Shown here: positions 9,892 to 21,078 of the stretch, piece after piece
Position numbering within the stretch: position 1 is the first letter of the stretch
Layout: the number at the start of each line of letters is the position of its first letter
Assembly: GCA_023213395.1 (NCBI GenBank)
Contig: CM041465.1
Span: 219,673,741 to 219,737,740, forward strand
Length of the DNA stretch: 64,000 nt
Direction: 5' to 3'
Origin: Cycas panzhihuaensis
Lineage: Eukaryota > Cycadophyta
The notes under the pieces: generated by a model
Told to the model about the DNA's origin: nothing
What the model saw: the letters and a program-made list of their open reading frames with translations, nothing else
Database searches by the model: none
Made by a program: the position numbers and the translations under genes

Positions 9892-11384
9892 ATGGCTATT
9901 GCACAAGTTTCAAGGTTACCTGATTCAAGCAATGAGGTACCCAGGGATAAGAGAATCCTATGATAACAAGCAACAAAATAGTTAGGAGCACAAATATTAG
10001 ATGTTTCTACATCTAGTATTTGTATCACTAGTATTGTAGATGATCTTAGGCATTGGGTAGCTCATTTTCTTTTCACCCAAGTAATATTAAGTCAAAAAAA
10101 TTTGTATGTATCCATAGAGATGAGATTGGCACTTCTGCGAGTGGCAAAAGGAGATAAGTTTAATTGGGCTTCATTTATTTTAGGAAAATTCATGGAAAAT
10201 TTGCATAACATCAAAGTCGATCCATAGTCAGTAGTTTTTTACCATCTCAACCTATTTTAGGGATTGTTGTACTTGTAATATCCTGGATTGGATCTACCTA
10301 TGGTGGAACCAGGATAATCAATTCTAACGAAATGGATTAATTACTTTAGAAGATGGAGAAAATTTTGGCGTGGTGAAATTCAGGACAAAGTGAAGGATTA
10401 TTTTTAAGGAAAAGCCAAGTTAATAGCTTTCAACCAACACCATTAGAAGGAATAAAGGGGAAATAATAGTGGAAGAGGTGACCTTGCCAGCTGGAAATCA
10501 AAGGAAGAATGTTGAACAAAGGGCCAAAGAGGAAAAGAACAAAAAAGAGGAGATCAAAAAAAGGAAGCAAAAGGTTGACAAAGTGTTGGCTAAGAAGGAA
10601 GTAGAGGAGGAAGAGCAAGAACCAGCCCCACAACTTAAAAAACCTACAAATAATAAAGAAGAGAGAAGAAAGAAGAGAAGAGTTATTGCAGAGAAAGCCA
10701 AGTAGGAAATAATTGAAATTCTAAACAATCAGTCAGTTAAGGTGGACTTCAATTGTAATAACAAGGAATTGATTAAGGAAGGGATTAATAGAATGGAATA
10801 TCAGCCACATAACATGGCACATTAGAAGGTTTCATTCTTAGGTAAAGTCATTCGATAACTGGTTAATAAACATGAAGCCTAAAGTAAAAGGCCACTGCCA
10901 GATTTGCAAAGGATTTAAAAGGTAGAGGATCAGTTGGTCATTTGTGAAGCAAAGTTAGAATTTTTAACCAAGTTTATTCTATATTGGGTTGGAGACACTT
11001 CTTGAGTAGATCATTTGGTACCAGTTTTTTATGCCTTGTTCACCAAGCAAATCCCACAAGGATTGGAAAAGGTAATTCATAAATTGGGAGCTTCGATAAT
11101 GTAAATGTGGGAAGATGCTGAGTACACCAATAATTTTTTGTCAATGATTACATCATTATGAAGAGATTTGTTATTTGTGGAAACAAGGAAGAGTGAATTA
11201 GAAGAGAAAATTGAACAATTGCACTTGGGAGAGAAGCCAACAATGGCCCAACTACAAGCATTACGCAAAGTTATAATCCTCTATGATCATTGCAAGAAGC
11301 AGGTTATAAAGCTACCTTATATGATTTATCGACCTAATCCATAGCAGATTTGCACTAAGATGGTGAAAATCAGAAAGGGCTGAG
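9892..11384 (+). pseudogene. Unrecognised post-pol reading frame of the gypsy relic
   Basis: A long decayed coding region of about 490 codons. It starts at MAIAQVSRLPDSSNEVP (frame of 9892), passes LLRVAKGDKFNWASFILGKF near 10135, then shifts frame near 10440. It continues through a strongly charged, lysine/glutamate-rich stretch (10469-10705, coiled-coil-like) and a C-terminal part containing VETRKSELEEKIEQLHLGEK (about 11179), ending about 11384. Roughly a dozen stops interrupt it, mostly TAG/TAA where Gln or Arg would fit. Position after the integrase and tandem array suggests an accessory ORF of a Tat/Athila-like element. I recognise no family and assign no function. Confidence 0.45.
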
Positions 11385-11934
11385 AAGGCTAATCTCTTTT
11401 TTTTGTACTATTTTAATTGTGAAAATTCATTGCTTATTAGTGGAAATACTCATAAGCTGTATGGCAGGAGAGATGTATACGGGTCGAATTAGTTGCAACA
11501 AGATTAATATAATTGAACTGACAAAGGAAGGATTGCAACTAACTTGAACCACAATTACAAAAGATAAAGTATAAATGGAAAAGGGCATTCAAGGGGTAAG
11601 GGGTAATCATTACTTTTATACAGAATGTAGTTCGCCTACATAATTGTACTTATTGTAAATTGTTCTAGTGATTGTGTGTATTGTTTTAGGTTGTCTCTGG
11701 TTGTGAGAGGACTAAAGCAACATGTGATAATGAAATGATTATGGTTTTTACCTCATGGAATCATTGTATTCAAAAGGCTTGATTGAATGACTTTGCAATA
11801 TTGTTGCTCTTATGCCTATTTATGTGTATCGATAGGTAAGAGCACACACATTAGAAGAGATATTCATATCTTCCTAATAAAGTCGTTAATAAGGTCATGA
11901 AATAATAAGTAATGCTAAAAGATTATATAGAAAG
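11385..11934. other. Unassigned, possibly the 3' LTR zone of the gypsy relic
   Basis: No coding signal. The sequence carries more GGATTGCAACTAA-like traces near 11520-11545 and TG-rich stretches (11640-11760). I could not find a matching repeat or clear TG..CA ends, so an LTR call is not supported. Confidence 0.35.
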
Positions 11935-13096
11935 TGGTTCACATAAGTTGTTATAGACTAACTCTAGCTTCTTCATTAACCTCCATTACTCTTTATAAAA
12001 TTTTCTCTATGTTGCTTACCAAATACAAAAGGTTCATAAATCCCATCATCCTTCTACACTAATGGCAACCCATTTAGCATGTTTAATCTTTCATGTAGCT
12101 TCAAGCCAAAATAGTTGACATGACCATATTAGTCATGCAACGAATAATTATTTTTGTTGCAAGTGATAAGCCCATGCTTAAGTCTACGAGATAACTTATA
12201 TAACCCATTATCTCCTCTCCCTTAAATGATAACATTATCATCATCCCTTATTTTATAATTTTCTTTCTTAATTTTGACCATAAGTTCCATTTAGTTATTT
12301 GATTAACAGATATTAATGTATTTTTTAATATGGGAATATATAAAACATTCTTTATTATGTTGATCCCCCTATCAATCTTTAGAAGGACACCATCTTGTCT
12401 TTTAACTCAATGCTTTCTATTTTCTCTTGGAAAGATTATCCCATTATGCTTATGAATATCCTCAAACTAATTGTATTTTTAGGATATGTGCTTAGTTTTC
12501 CTTAAATTAATTAACCAAGTCCCTTACTTTTTCGTCTCAAGCATATTAGCCATGAACATTGTATGGACTTCATTATTTACTTCAAAAGACATGTTCCTAT
12601 TGACTTTCTTTTTACCCTTATCAACTTTCTTTTTAAAGCATTTTTTAATAATGTGTCATTACTTGTCATAATAAAAGTAAGTAACTTTTTTATATTCTTC
12701 CTAATAATGTGATTATTGATGCTATTATTATTATTGCTAATTATTTCACTATTTGAATTTATTTTTACTATATGTTCTATGCTAAAAAGAAGGTATAGTA
12801 TAAGAGTGTTGCTAAGTGTGTGTCTTTTATGTCCACTTCCTCTTAGCTTTTATTTTTAGTACCCTATCATATCTACCATCATAAAAATGCATCTTTTACT
12901 TCTTATATAAGAGTAGCCCACATAACTCCTGAGATAATATTGGTAGAGTTCTCTTTGCCACACTTAATCTTACTATAAATATATGGAATCCCTTATACAA
13001 ATAATTTAGAGTGATGGATGCTAGTTCCCTATCACTAACCTTCTTTATTATAACTATAAATTGATCTCCAATCTCCTTCAACGTTTGAAGACATGG

Positions 13097-13157
13097 TGTT
13101 ACACACCTGGGCGGTCTTCACTAACACCTCGGGGTTTTGGTATAACGGTTCATTACA
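13097..13157 (+). repeat. TRIM LTR copy 1
   Basis: 61 bp, TGTTACACACCTGGGCGGTC to TTCATTACA. Confidence 0.9.
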
Positions 13158-13336
13158 AGTGGTATCAAAGCCAAGGTCACGGGTTCGATTCTCGGAGGGG
13201 ACAACCTTGGAGGGGACGACCTTGGTAGAACATCGGCATAGCAGTGTTCGCCTGGGGCCCGATGAGGCACGAAATTACCGAGAGTGGGTCTCCAAGTGTA
13301 GGTCGCCGAGACGTCGACACCTTATAGGGGAGGTAA

Positions 13337-13397
13337 TGTTACACACCTAGGCAATCTTCACTAACACCTCAGGGTTTTGGTGTAATGATTCATTACA
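13337..13397 (+). repeat. TRIM LTR copy 2 (shared middle LTR)
   Basis: 61 bp, TGTTACACACCTAGGCAATC to TTCATTACA; serves as the right LTR of unit 1 and the left LTR of unit 2. Confidence 0.9.
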
Positions 13398-13547
13398 AGT
13401 GGTATCAGAGCCAAGGTCACGGGTTCAATTCTCAGAGGGGACGGCCTCGGTATAACGCTGGCATAGCAGTGTTCGCTCGAGGCCCGATGAGGCACAAAAT
13501 TATCGAGAATGGGTCGTTGGGATGTCAACGCCTTGTAGGGGAGGTAA

Positions 13548-13608
13548 TGTTACACGCCTGAGCGGTCTTCACTAGCACCTTGGGGTTTTGGTGTAACAGT
13601 TTGTTACA
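13548..13608 (+). repeat. TRIM LTR copy 3
   Basis: 61 bp, TGTTACACGCCTGAGCGGTC to TTTGTTACA; followed by CATGG. Confidence 0.9.
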
Positions 13609-13975
13609 CATGGAGTAATAAACATTAAAATACAACTAGTTTTAAAGGTATATAATAGTTTCATCCTTTGACATATAAAGTTATTATAGAATTTGCCAAG
13701 CCTCTTGAGATGTGGCTCCTCCTTGTACATGTGCAATTAGATCATTTAAAACAAATGTCTTGATGAGTGTCAAAGCTTCTTGGTCCTTCTCCTAAAATTT
13801 CATAAATTGATCTTGAGTAGCTAGAAATGTAAATGCCCCTACACCATTAATAATTTTCGTTGACTTCGTTAATGTTAAGATATTGGAAATCTTAAAATTT
13901 TAAATTACATAGTTTTGCCCATTTAACTTATAGGTGACTAATAACAAAAAACCAAAGATAATTTTATCCATTATC

Positions 13976-15423
13976 TAATACAATAATTAATATGAATAGG
14001 TCACCATGAAAGGAGCCTATTTAAAGTAAATTTGGGTTAATTTAAGACTCCATGCAAGGAGCCAAAGAATATAAAGCTATTGGTCACCTTAGAAGAAGTT
14101 AGGAATGGCAACTATATGCATCAAACTATGAAAACACTTTAAAAATGATAAGATTTACTTAAATTATAGGATATTCTTTTAAATAATAAGGGCTTAAACT
14201 ATATAAATCAATGTGCCCAACTAAGAAACTAATCTTGAAAATGTATTTTATGTTGTTTATGATCTTCAAATGGTTGAAAAGGTAAGAGAAAATAAAGTTA
14301 CAAGGTTTAGCACATTTGTGTTTAGAGTAGGGTCATGTAAAGACTAAATAGGACTAGGCAACTAACCTTTTAAAAGGGATTGATGTTAAAAAATTATAAG
14401 ATTTACTTAAATTTATTATAAGCTATGTAAAAATAGAGTGAAACATGAAAATAATTTGATTTATATTTATCAAATGTCATTGTTGAACTACCACCTTTCA
14501 AATTGATTCAAAATCGATTATATATATTCTGTAGAGATATATTTCTACCAAGAAACAAGTTAGAGGATTACTACCAATAAGATCTAATGAACTCACATGA
14601 AAAAAGAACTCAAAATTTTGAAATTTAAATGAAATAAACATTACTATGGAGTTTGAGGAATGTCACTACCCAATGAGTACCCAATGCACTTTTAACTTTA
14701 AAAAAACTCAAAATAGGGCTATAAGAATACACTAAAATATCTTTAGAATGCTTAGGACTAATTCTCAACTATAAAACACAAAAGACATATGAGAAATTAA
14801 CATAAACATTTCTAACTAGATTGCATATACTAAGAGAGCCACTCGACTTAAAAATTGAGTGTCCAATTGAGTTTCTACTCAATAAAAGCACCAAACAAAC
14901 TTGAATATAAAAGTTTAAAGGAGTTATGGGGTAAAGAACAATCTTGTAGAGTGGATAAATATCATAAAATAAGCATTTGAGTACAAAAAGTATACCTAAT
15001 ATTGACTAAATTAACCTAATAACAACCTTCAAACAAAGAATGAAGACACAAATAAACCTCTTGTAAAATACATAAATATTTGGGCAAATTCTTAATAAAC
15101 TCTTAATTCTCATTAACCAATACCCATAACTATGATACAATTTTATACATGAGTGATACTGGTAGGTACAAATAAAGTATTAAGAATAGAAGAGTAATTA
15201 CAATAAAATGGGAGTTACAAAACTCAAAATGGGGGTATATGCTCATGTATGTATGAGTAAATGCACCTTAATAAATACTAAATGTCTGAAGTAAATATTA
15301 TTCCTAATAAGATCTACCACTATAAATGGGAATATTACCTATCTTTAATTTAAACAACCTTAAGCTACATGAACCTTTAATGTTAGATTAGGAAGAAGAA
15401 TAAGCAACTTTATTGTTACTTAA
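13976..15423. other. AT-rich region without recognisable gene
   Basis: No long frame, domain, LTR end or PBS seen on either strand. It lies upstream, in element sense, of the antisense copia gag and may include its lost leader. It ends at the LINE target duplication. Confidence 0.5.
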
Positions 15424-15438
15424 GGGACTAATCCTTAA
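15424..15438 (+). repeat. Target-site duplication, left copy (sense LINE)
   Basis: GGGACTAATCCTTAA, repeated exactly at 20561-20575 after the poly(A) tail. Confidence 0.95.
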
Positions 15439-16230
15439 TCTGTCGGAAGGGAGTTGGTGCAGCCGTTGATTTATGAAATGGACCACTTAAGATGCTCCAC
15501 CTGCAGAATATTGGGGCACCTGCCCCAAAAATGCCAGTTGATTCAACTAACAGATGAGAATAACAAGGGACCCCCAGAACTAAATCTCTAGGAAAAGAAG
15601 GAAAAGGACCAAGAGGCGGTTCCAGATCTTGAAGGTCACACGGAGATAGCTGAGACCCCTATTGGGAATCTAGGTTTTGACCCCAACGAAGAGGATACAC
15701 TCTTAGAGGAAGGAGAGCTAATTGCACAAACTTCTATGGCTCTGGGCAACCAAGTTGGCGAGGTGTATACAGGGGTTTCTTCCCTTACTGGGATTACCAC
15801 CAAGACACAAACTATCCACCCTGAATCACTATGGGTGAGGGACAAGCAAGTTGTGGGAAGGTTAGGCATGTCCCCTACTGAAGAGCCTGATGTTGTTCCT
15901 AGTTATTTGGAGACCCAGAGGCAGAGGGTGGGGGTCGAGGAGTCAGCGCCCATAGTGGAGGACTTAGGGGAGCCAGACCTAGATCCAACACCACAAACGA
16001 CAACCCTGAAAAAGTAGCCGAATGTGGGAGCTGAGAAGAAGGTAGGGAGGCCACCTCTAAAGCTCCTAAGAGAGAAAGAAATGGCTACCCAAGTAGACCA
16101 AGGTAGCCAGAAAACCCTAAAGGAAGTGTTCCTTGAAGGGCCCACCCTTAGATCCAGCACTGCAGGCAAAGAGCCCCCAAAAGGAGAGCCTACTGAAGTT
16201 TGGAAGCAAAGGAAAAAGAGATTAAATTAA
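15439..16230 (+). pseudogene. LINE ORF1, 3' part (zinc-knuckle nucleic-acid-binding protein)
   Basis: One frame throughout, with stops near 15590 and 16015. Near the left end LRCSTCRILGHLPQKC is a C-x2-C-x4-H-x4-C knuckle of the type following the DUF4283 domain in plant LINE ORF1 proteins. The rest is an acidic, low-complexity linker (EEDTLLEEGELI, VVPSYLETQRQR) and a basic C-terminus ending at the stop at 16228. The N-terminal half is missing through 5' truncation. ORF1 coats LINE RNA in functional relatives. The stop overlaps the beginning of the ORF2 frame (KEKEIKLISWN). Confidence 0.75.
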
Positions 16231-16232
16231 TA

Positions 16233-19200
16233 TCCTGGAATATCATGGATCTCAATGCCCCCTCGAAGCAGAGGATTATAAAGGATATGTGAAATAAATA
16301 CCTTCCAGACCTGATATTTTTACAGGAAACCAAAATGAATAAGGAGAATGGCCAAAGGGTCAAAAACAAAATTTGGAAGACGGCTGATAGTATTGAGCTC
16401 GACTATGGCCAAGGAGTGGGGGGCTTAATGGTCCTATAAGACCCGTCGACATGGTCGGGAGAACTTTTCCTGGCAGAGGGATCTTTTATATCAATCTGGC
16501 TAACCAATAAAAGCAATAACCTATCGTGGATAGCCACAAATGTTTATGCTCCAAACAATCAAGAGGCTAGGAAGAAACTCTGGGATAGACTTTTAAAGGC
16601 TCACAGGGTTTGCCAACAACCATGGCTGTTGGCGGGAGACTTTAACTCAGCATTGTCCCCGAATGATAAGAGAGGAGGTATTGGTGGATGGATGGCTAGT
16701 ATGGTAGAATTTAGTGACTTCCTTCAGTAGGGGGGCCTGGAGGACGTTAAGCTCAGAGGGGCTTCCTTTACCTAGTCAAATAAGTGATTGGGGAATGACT
16801 CAATCCAAATTAAATTGGATAGGGTGTTGGTTAATTATGACTGGCTGAGGAACTTCAGTGACTTCACCCTTGAGGCGTTACCGAGGATAAGTTCTGACCA
16901 TTCCCCTCTCCTGCTCCAATTTTTGGCTCAAGGTAAATTCATTGGAGCCCCCTTTAGGTTCGAGCTAATGTGGCTTTGACACCTCAATCTTAGGAATAGG
17001 ATCAAGGAATGGTGGTAGATTCAAATCAAAGGTCACGTAATGTACAGATTTTCGAAGAAGCTTGATTGGATCAAAAGACAAATCAAGGCTTGGAACAAGG
17101 AGGTCTTCCAAAATATTCATGAGCAGAAGGACAAAACCATCAGTGATCTGAAGGCTATAGAGGATAGGATTAAACGAACCGGCAGATCCCCAGAGATAGA
17201 CAAGACAGAAAAGGAGTTGGTTGAGAAGTTAGACGAGATTCTCATTAGAGAAGAAATTCTCTGGAGACAGAAATCCAAGGCTCTTTGGTTAGCGAAGGGG
17301 GACAGGAATACAAAATTCTTCCATATGACTATAGTTAAGCATAGAGCTAGCAACAGAATTTCCAGCCTCCAAAAGGAAAATGGCATGGTTGTTAGTTCTA
17401 TGGAGGGCATGAAGGAGTTGGCCAGCGATTACTTTAAGGATCTATTCATTGAACCCCAGGACGGGGACATGGATAGCAGAAAAGACTTCTTAAATAACAT
17501 CCCCAGGCTGGTGAATGAAACTCAAAATGTCCAGTTGACTGCCCCGTTCACTCTAAAGGAAGTCAGGGCGGCCCTCTTTAGCATGAAGAAAGACAAAGCT
17601 CTTGGCCCTGACGGATTCCCTCTGGGCTTTTTCCAAGAATATTGGGATATTATTAAAGGGGATCTAATGGAAGCTTTGCAAGAATTCTACACAAACAAAA
17701 AGATGTTGCAGGAATGGCAGACTACATTCCTTATCCTCATCCCTAAAAAAGAAGGAGCGAAAAGGATGGAAGAGTTCCGTCCCATCAGTCTCTGCAATGT
17801 CAAATATAAGATTTTAACCAAGGTCCTAGTCAACAGGCTGAAGAGTATTATGCCAAACATTATCTCTCACAACCAGGACGAGTTCCTTCGAGGCAGACAG
17901 ATATATGATGGTTATATTGTCGTCTATGAAACAATTCACTCGGCTGCTGAAAGGAAGGAGCCAGCAATGCTTATCAAGATCGATCTCACGAAAGCCTTTG
18001 ATAGGGTATCCTAGGATTGCTTGCTAGATCGCTTGAGGCTTTGGCCGGGAGCCTCGCAAACCTGGATTAAACTGTGCATTGGGAATCTGCAATTCTCTGT
18101 CATTATCAACAGTTCTTCTTCTAGGTTCTTCCCCGGATTCTAGGGATTGAGGCAAGGAGATCCCCTCTCTCCCTTCTTATTTATTATGATGGCTAAGATG
18201 CTGGGTAGAACCCTGGAGTCCGCTAGGAGGCTGGGGTCCTTAATCGGAATTAAATTGACGTTGGGGGTGGACAATGTGGTTCACCATCAATTTGTTGATG
18301 ACAATATCCTCCTAAGTAAGGCGACTATTAGAGAGGCTTCCAGATTCAAAGACATCCTGGGGCATTTTGAGAAGCCCTTGAACTAGAAGATTAGTCTCAA
18401 GAAGAGTAATGTCTTATTCATAAATACCCCAGGCTATATCCAAGGCAGGATTAGCATAATCTTAGGTATGGATATAAAGAAGCTTCCCACAATCTACCTA
18501 GGTTTGCCCCTATTTGTCGGTAAGATGTCCAAAGATATGTGGTACCCTCTTTTAGACAGAATGCAAAGGAAACTAGCGGGCTGGAAAGGTGCCCTCTTGA
18601 GCTTAGCTGGAAAACTCCAGCTAGTTGCCTCTACTCTCCAGAGCATTCCAGTGTTTTGGATGTCCATTTTCAGGGTCCCGCCGGGCATCTCAGACACTAT
18701 TGAATCAATTCAGAAAAGATTCCTCTGGTATGGATCAGAAAGCAAAGACAGGATTCTTTTGGTGAGTTCGAGGAAAGTTTGCACTCCGAAATGGGTCGGT
18801 GGCCTCAATTTGCGAAGGCTCACTCCTTTCAATGTCGCCCTTGGGGCAAAGCTCAGGTGGAGGTTGTTCAAAGGTGGGGAGCGACTTTGGGAGAGGATCC
18901 TCTCTAGAAAATATATTCAGGGGGGCTCGATTTTGGATAGTAGTGTCTCATCGACTAGCTCTACCGTCTGGAGGAGCATCCTCAAGGCATGTGCTGCTAT
19001 CAGGGATGGGCTAAAATGGAGACTGGGCGATGGCAATTCCATAAGATTCTGGGACGACGTGTGGTGTTGTGATAAGGCCCTGAAGGAGTTCCCAGACCTA
19101 GTGCCTCTGATGGGTCCTTGTGTTAGGCAATACGGTAATCTGATCAAAGATTACTGGACTGGGAGAGGAGGAAGCAGGATTTGGAGGAATTTTAAGGATA

Positions 19201-20339
19201 TCCAAGGGATAGGCAGCCTGTAGGAGGGTCTCAATAAGATCAAAAGGATCTTAAGTAAGAGCTATATCCCTAGAACCCCGATGCAGGATTCGATGGTATG
19301 GCCCTCTAGTTCGTTAGGGGAGTATACAGTGAAACCGGGCTATCAATACTTATGCCTAAAAAGAGGGGACATGAAAAACCCAATGCTGAAAGGCGTTTGG
19401 AGGCTCCCCCTCATTCTAAAAATAGCTCTTTTCTGGTGGACCTATCTCAGGAACAAAATCCTCACTGTGGACAACCTTCAAAGGTGAGGATTTATGTTGG
19501 CTAACAGGTGTGTCTTATGTTGCAAGGGGGAGGAATCCATTGATCACATCATCCTAGAGTGCCTTTTCACAAGGGAGGTCTGGAGGATGCTGCTAGGAAA
19601 ACTTGAAGTGTGATGAACCTTCTCCCAAAAGATTGCAGACCTGTGGCTGGCATGGCAAAGCCCATTCAAAAGTAATACCCTCAACTGCATCTGGAAGAAT
19701 ACGCTCCCGATTTTGGCATGGAATATCTGGAAAGAAAGAAATAACAGGATTTTCCAAGGAAAAGAAAAGGATCAAATGGGTGTTTACAACAGAGTCTGTT
19801 CGGACATCAGAGAAAACGTTGGCAATGCTAAAGAAAAATGCTTAACCTTCACAGAAAGCAGGATTTTGCTCAAATGGGGCATAGAACCTGAAATAGTTAC
19901 ATCTAAATCTAGAAGCACTAAATGGATCCCTCCGGTGGAGCCATGGATCAAAATTAATTTTGATGGGGTCAGAAAAGGAACCCTGTAGCCGGGTGGGGAA
20001 TCTGTAGGATCAGAAGGTTCCCTCATCTGGGCCTTTGTGGACTACTATGAAACCCAGACGAATAACTATGCGGAAATGCATGCTATGCTTAAAGCCCTCG
20101 ACCTAGCCCGCAAAGGGGGCATCCAGAGACTGGTGATTGAGGGGGACTCAGAGGTTGTTTTAAATTCGCTAAAAGGAGTGGCCCTCCCAGATTGGAAATT
20201 TCAGGCTATAATCAATGATGCCAAAGAAATCATTAAGGGTTTATTAGATGTCTGTATAAGACACACTCTGAGAGATGGCAATAAAGCAGCAGATTTTTTA
20301 GCAAACTGGGGGGTGAGGAATAAGAGAGGGCAAGTGTAG
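16233..20339 (+). pseudogene. LINE ORF2: endonuclease, reverse transcriptase, RNase H
   Basis: Domains in order: AP-endonuclease-like nuclease (ISWN, FLQETK, AGDFNSALS, RISSDHSPLL; 16233-16930), the RT lead (KDKALGPDGFPLGFF near 17590), KIDLTKAFDRVS, GLRQGDPLSPFLF (18140) and the catalytic F-x-DD box as FVDDNILLS (about 18290). Next come the zf-RVT cysteines (CVLCCKGEESIDHIILEC, about 19510) and RNase H with INFDGV, NYAEMHAM and IEGDSEVV supplying D-E-D (19945-20160). All pieces are in one frame. The stops occur almost only where Trp, Arg or Gln is expected, e.g. GF-stop-GLRQGDP for GFWGLRQGDP. Catalytic motifs otherwise look intact. Confidence 0.92.
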
Positions 20340-20560
20340 AGATGTGATTTCCTTAGGGACCTTCTGGCCCTGGTTGAGAAGGATATGACTTGCAATAGCT
20401 AGTCGTGGGGCTTGTCCTGCCTTTCTTGTTCTCTTGCCTATTCCGTAGGGTTGTCACGGTTAACTCTGTCTTGGTACCTTCTTGTTTTCTGATGTATTAG
20501 GTTGTGGGATCCTGTTTTTAAACCCACTTTAATTCATTTTATCTTACCGAAAAAAAAAAA

Positions 20561-20575
20561 GGGACTAATCCTTAA
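20561..20575 (+). repeat. Target-site duplication, right copy (sense LINE)
   Basis: Exact match to 15424-15438 directly after the A11 tail. Confidence 0.95.
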
Positions 20576-21031
20576 AAGCTTGATTATATTACAAGCAAAC
20601 AAAACCCTTCAAACTAAATAAACAATGATATAATGAGGGGAAACTACTATAATTTAGTAAATAGTACACTAAAGAGCAAATGGCAAAGGAGTTTTTAGAG
20701 ATTTATTAATAAACTAATAATGAAGGCCATTATTCCTAAGGAGGGGAGGCTTGATAGGGAAATAATTCTAATTTAATGTTAACTACAGTTGATGTGACTA
20801 ATGACAAAATATACCCATCAAGCAACATCAATTATTGAATATATAATCCACATTAAATAATAATGTAAAAAAAGTGGAGATAAAAAACCATTAACATGTT
20901 AGTTATAACACAATATATAAATACAAAGAACTAATTAGAAGAAGGTAGTTTGTGGGGGTGGGGGGTTGGGGGGCATAGGGGGTCAAACTAGCTTAAGAAG
21001 TAGTAGTAAGACAAGTATGTTTGGCAATCCA

Positions 21032-21033
<2 letters not shown>
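20576..21033. other. Intergenic, with G-rich tract
   Basis: No gene seen. A plus-strand run of four G tracts (G5, G6, G6, G5 separated by T, TT and CATA) occupies 20954-20982 and fits the G-quadruplex pattern. Confidence 0.6.

Positions 21034-21034
<1 letters not shown>

Positions 21035-21078
<44 letters not shown>
21035..21078. repeat. (AT)n microsatellite plus T17 tract
   Basis: About 13 AT dinucleotides (21035-21061) abut 17 T (21062-21078). The T tract is best read as the poly(A) tail of the antisense LINE to its right. Confidence 0.8.

Larger units (their letters stand above)
13097..13608 (+). mobile_element. Tandem TRIM/SMART miniature LTR element (LTR-int-LTR-int-LTR)
   Basis: Three 61-bp LTRs (13097-13157, 13337-13397, 13548-13608) alternate with two non-coding internal segments of 179 and 150 bp. 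Each LTR starts TGTTACACRCC and ends in TTACA. After LTRs 1 and 2 comes a PBS (TGGTATCAAAGCC at 13160; TGGTATCAGAGCC at 13400), and before LTRs 2 and 3 a polypurine tract (AGGGGAGGTA). The whole is flanked by the 5-bp target duplication CATGG (13092-13096 and 13609-13613). A single unit is 301 bp, in the range of SMART/TRIM elements, which encode nothing and need trans-acting enzymes. The second internal segment lacks about 30 bp. It sits in copia gag. Confidence 0.92.
11935..13975 (-). pseudogene. Decayed Ty1/copia gag-protease-integrase fragment
   Basis: Read antisense from about 13975: the Gag start MDKIIFGFLLLVTYKLNGQN, then FLATQDQFMK, VQGGATSQEAWQIL and, beyond the inserted TRIM, LKEIGDQ...ASITLNYLYKGF and LSQELCGLLL. 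These are consecutive blocks of copia Gag (UBN2). Further along come the protease-end motif NVLYIPILKNTLISVNQI (about 12345) and the pre-integrase zinc region (GLYKLSRRL, GHVNYF, GLPLV, FGKQHR; 12200-12000). It then stops near 11940, with no RT, so the element is truncated. Many stops and frameshifts. A 512-bp TRIM/SMART at 13097-13608 interrupts Gag. No LTR of its own was found. Confidence 0.72.
15439..20560 (+). mobile_element. L1-type LINE (non-LTR retrotransposon), 5'-truncated, 5.1 kb
   Basis: The element has the end of ORF1 (zinc knuckle protein), an ORF2 with endonuclease, RT, zf-RVT and a C-terminal RNase H, a 3' UTR and an 11-A tail (20550-20560). An exact 15-bp target duplication brackets it, the hallmark of target-primed reverse transcription. 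The left end falls inside ORF1, so it is truncated at the 5' side, as is usual for LINEs. The RNase H after RT is the plant L1 arrangement. ORF2 keeps one frame for about 4.1 kb with about 15 stops and no net frameshift, so it is a fairly recent copy silenced by point mutation. Confidence 0.95.

Noticed and set aside
10469-10705. Lysine/glutamate-rich frame as a stand-alone gene
   Set aside because: It is one segment of the longer decayed post-pol frame and is low in complexity.
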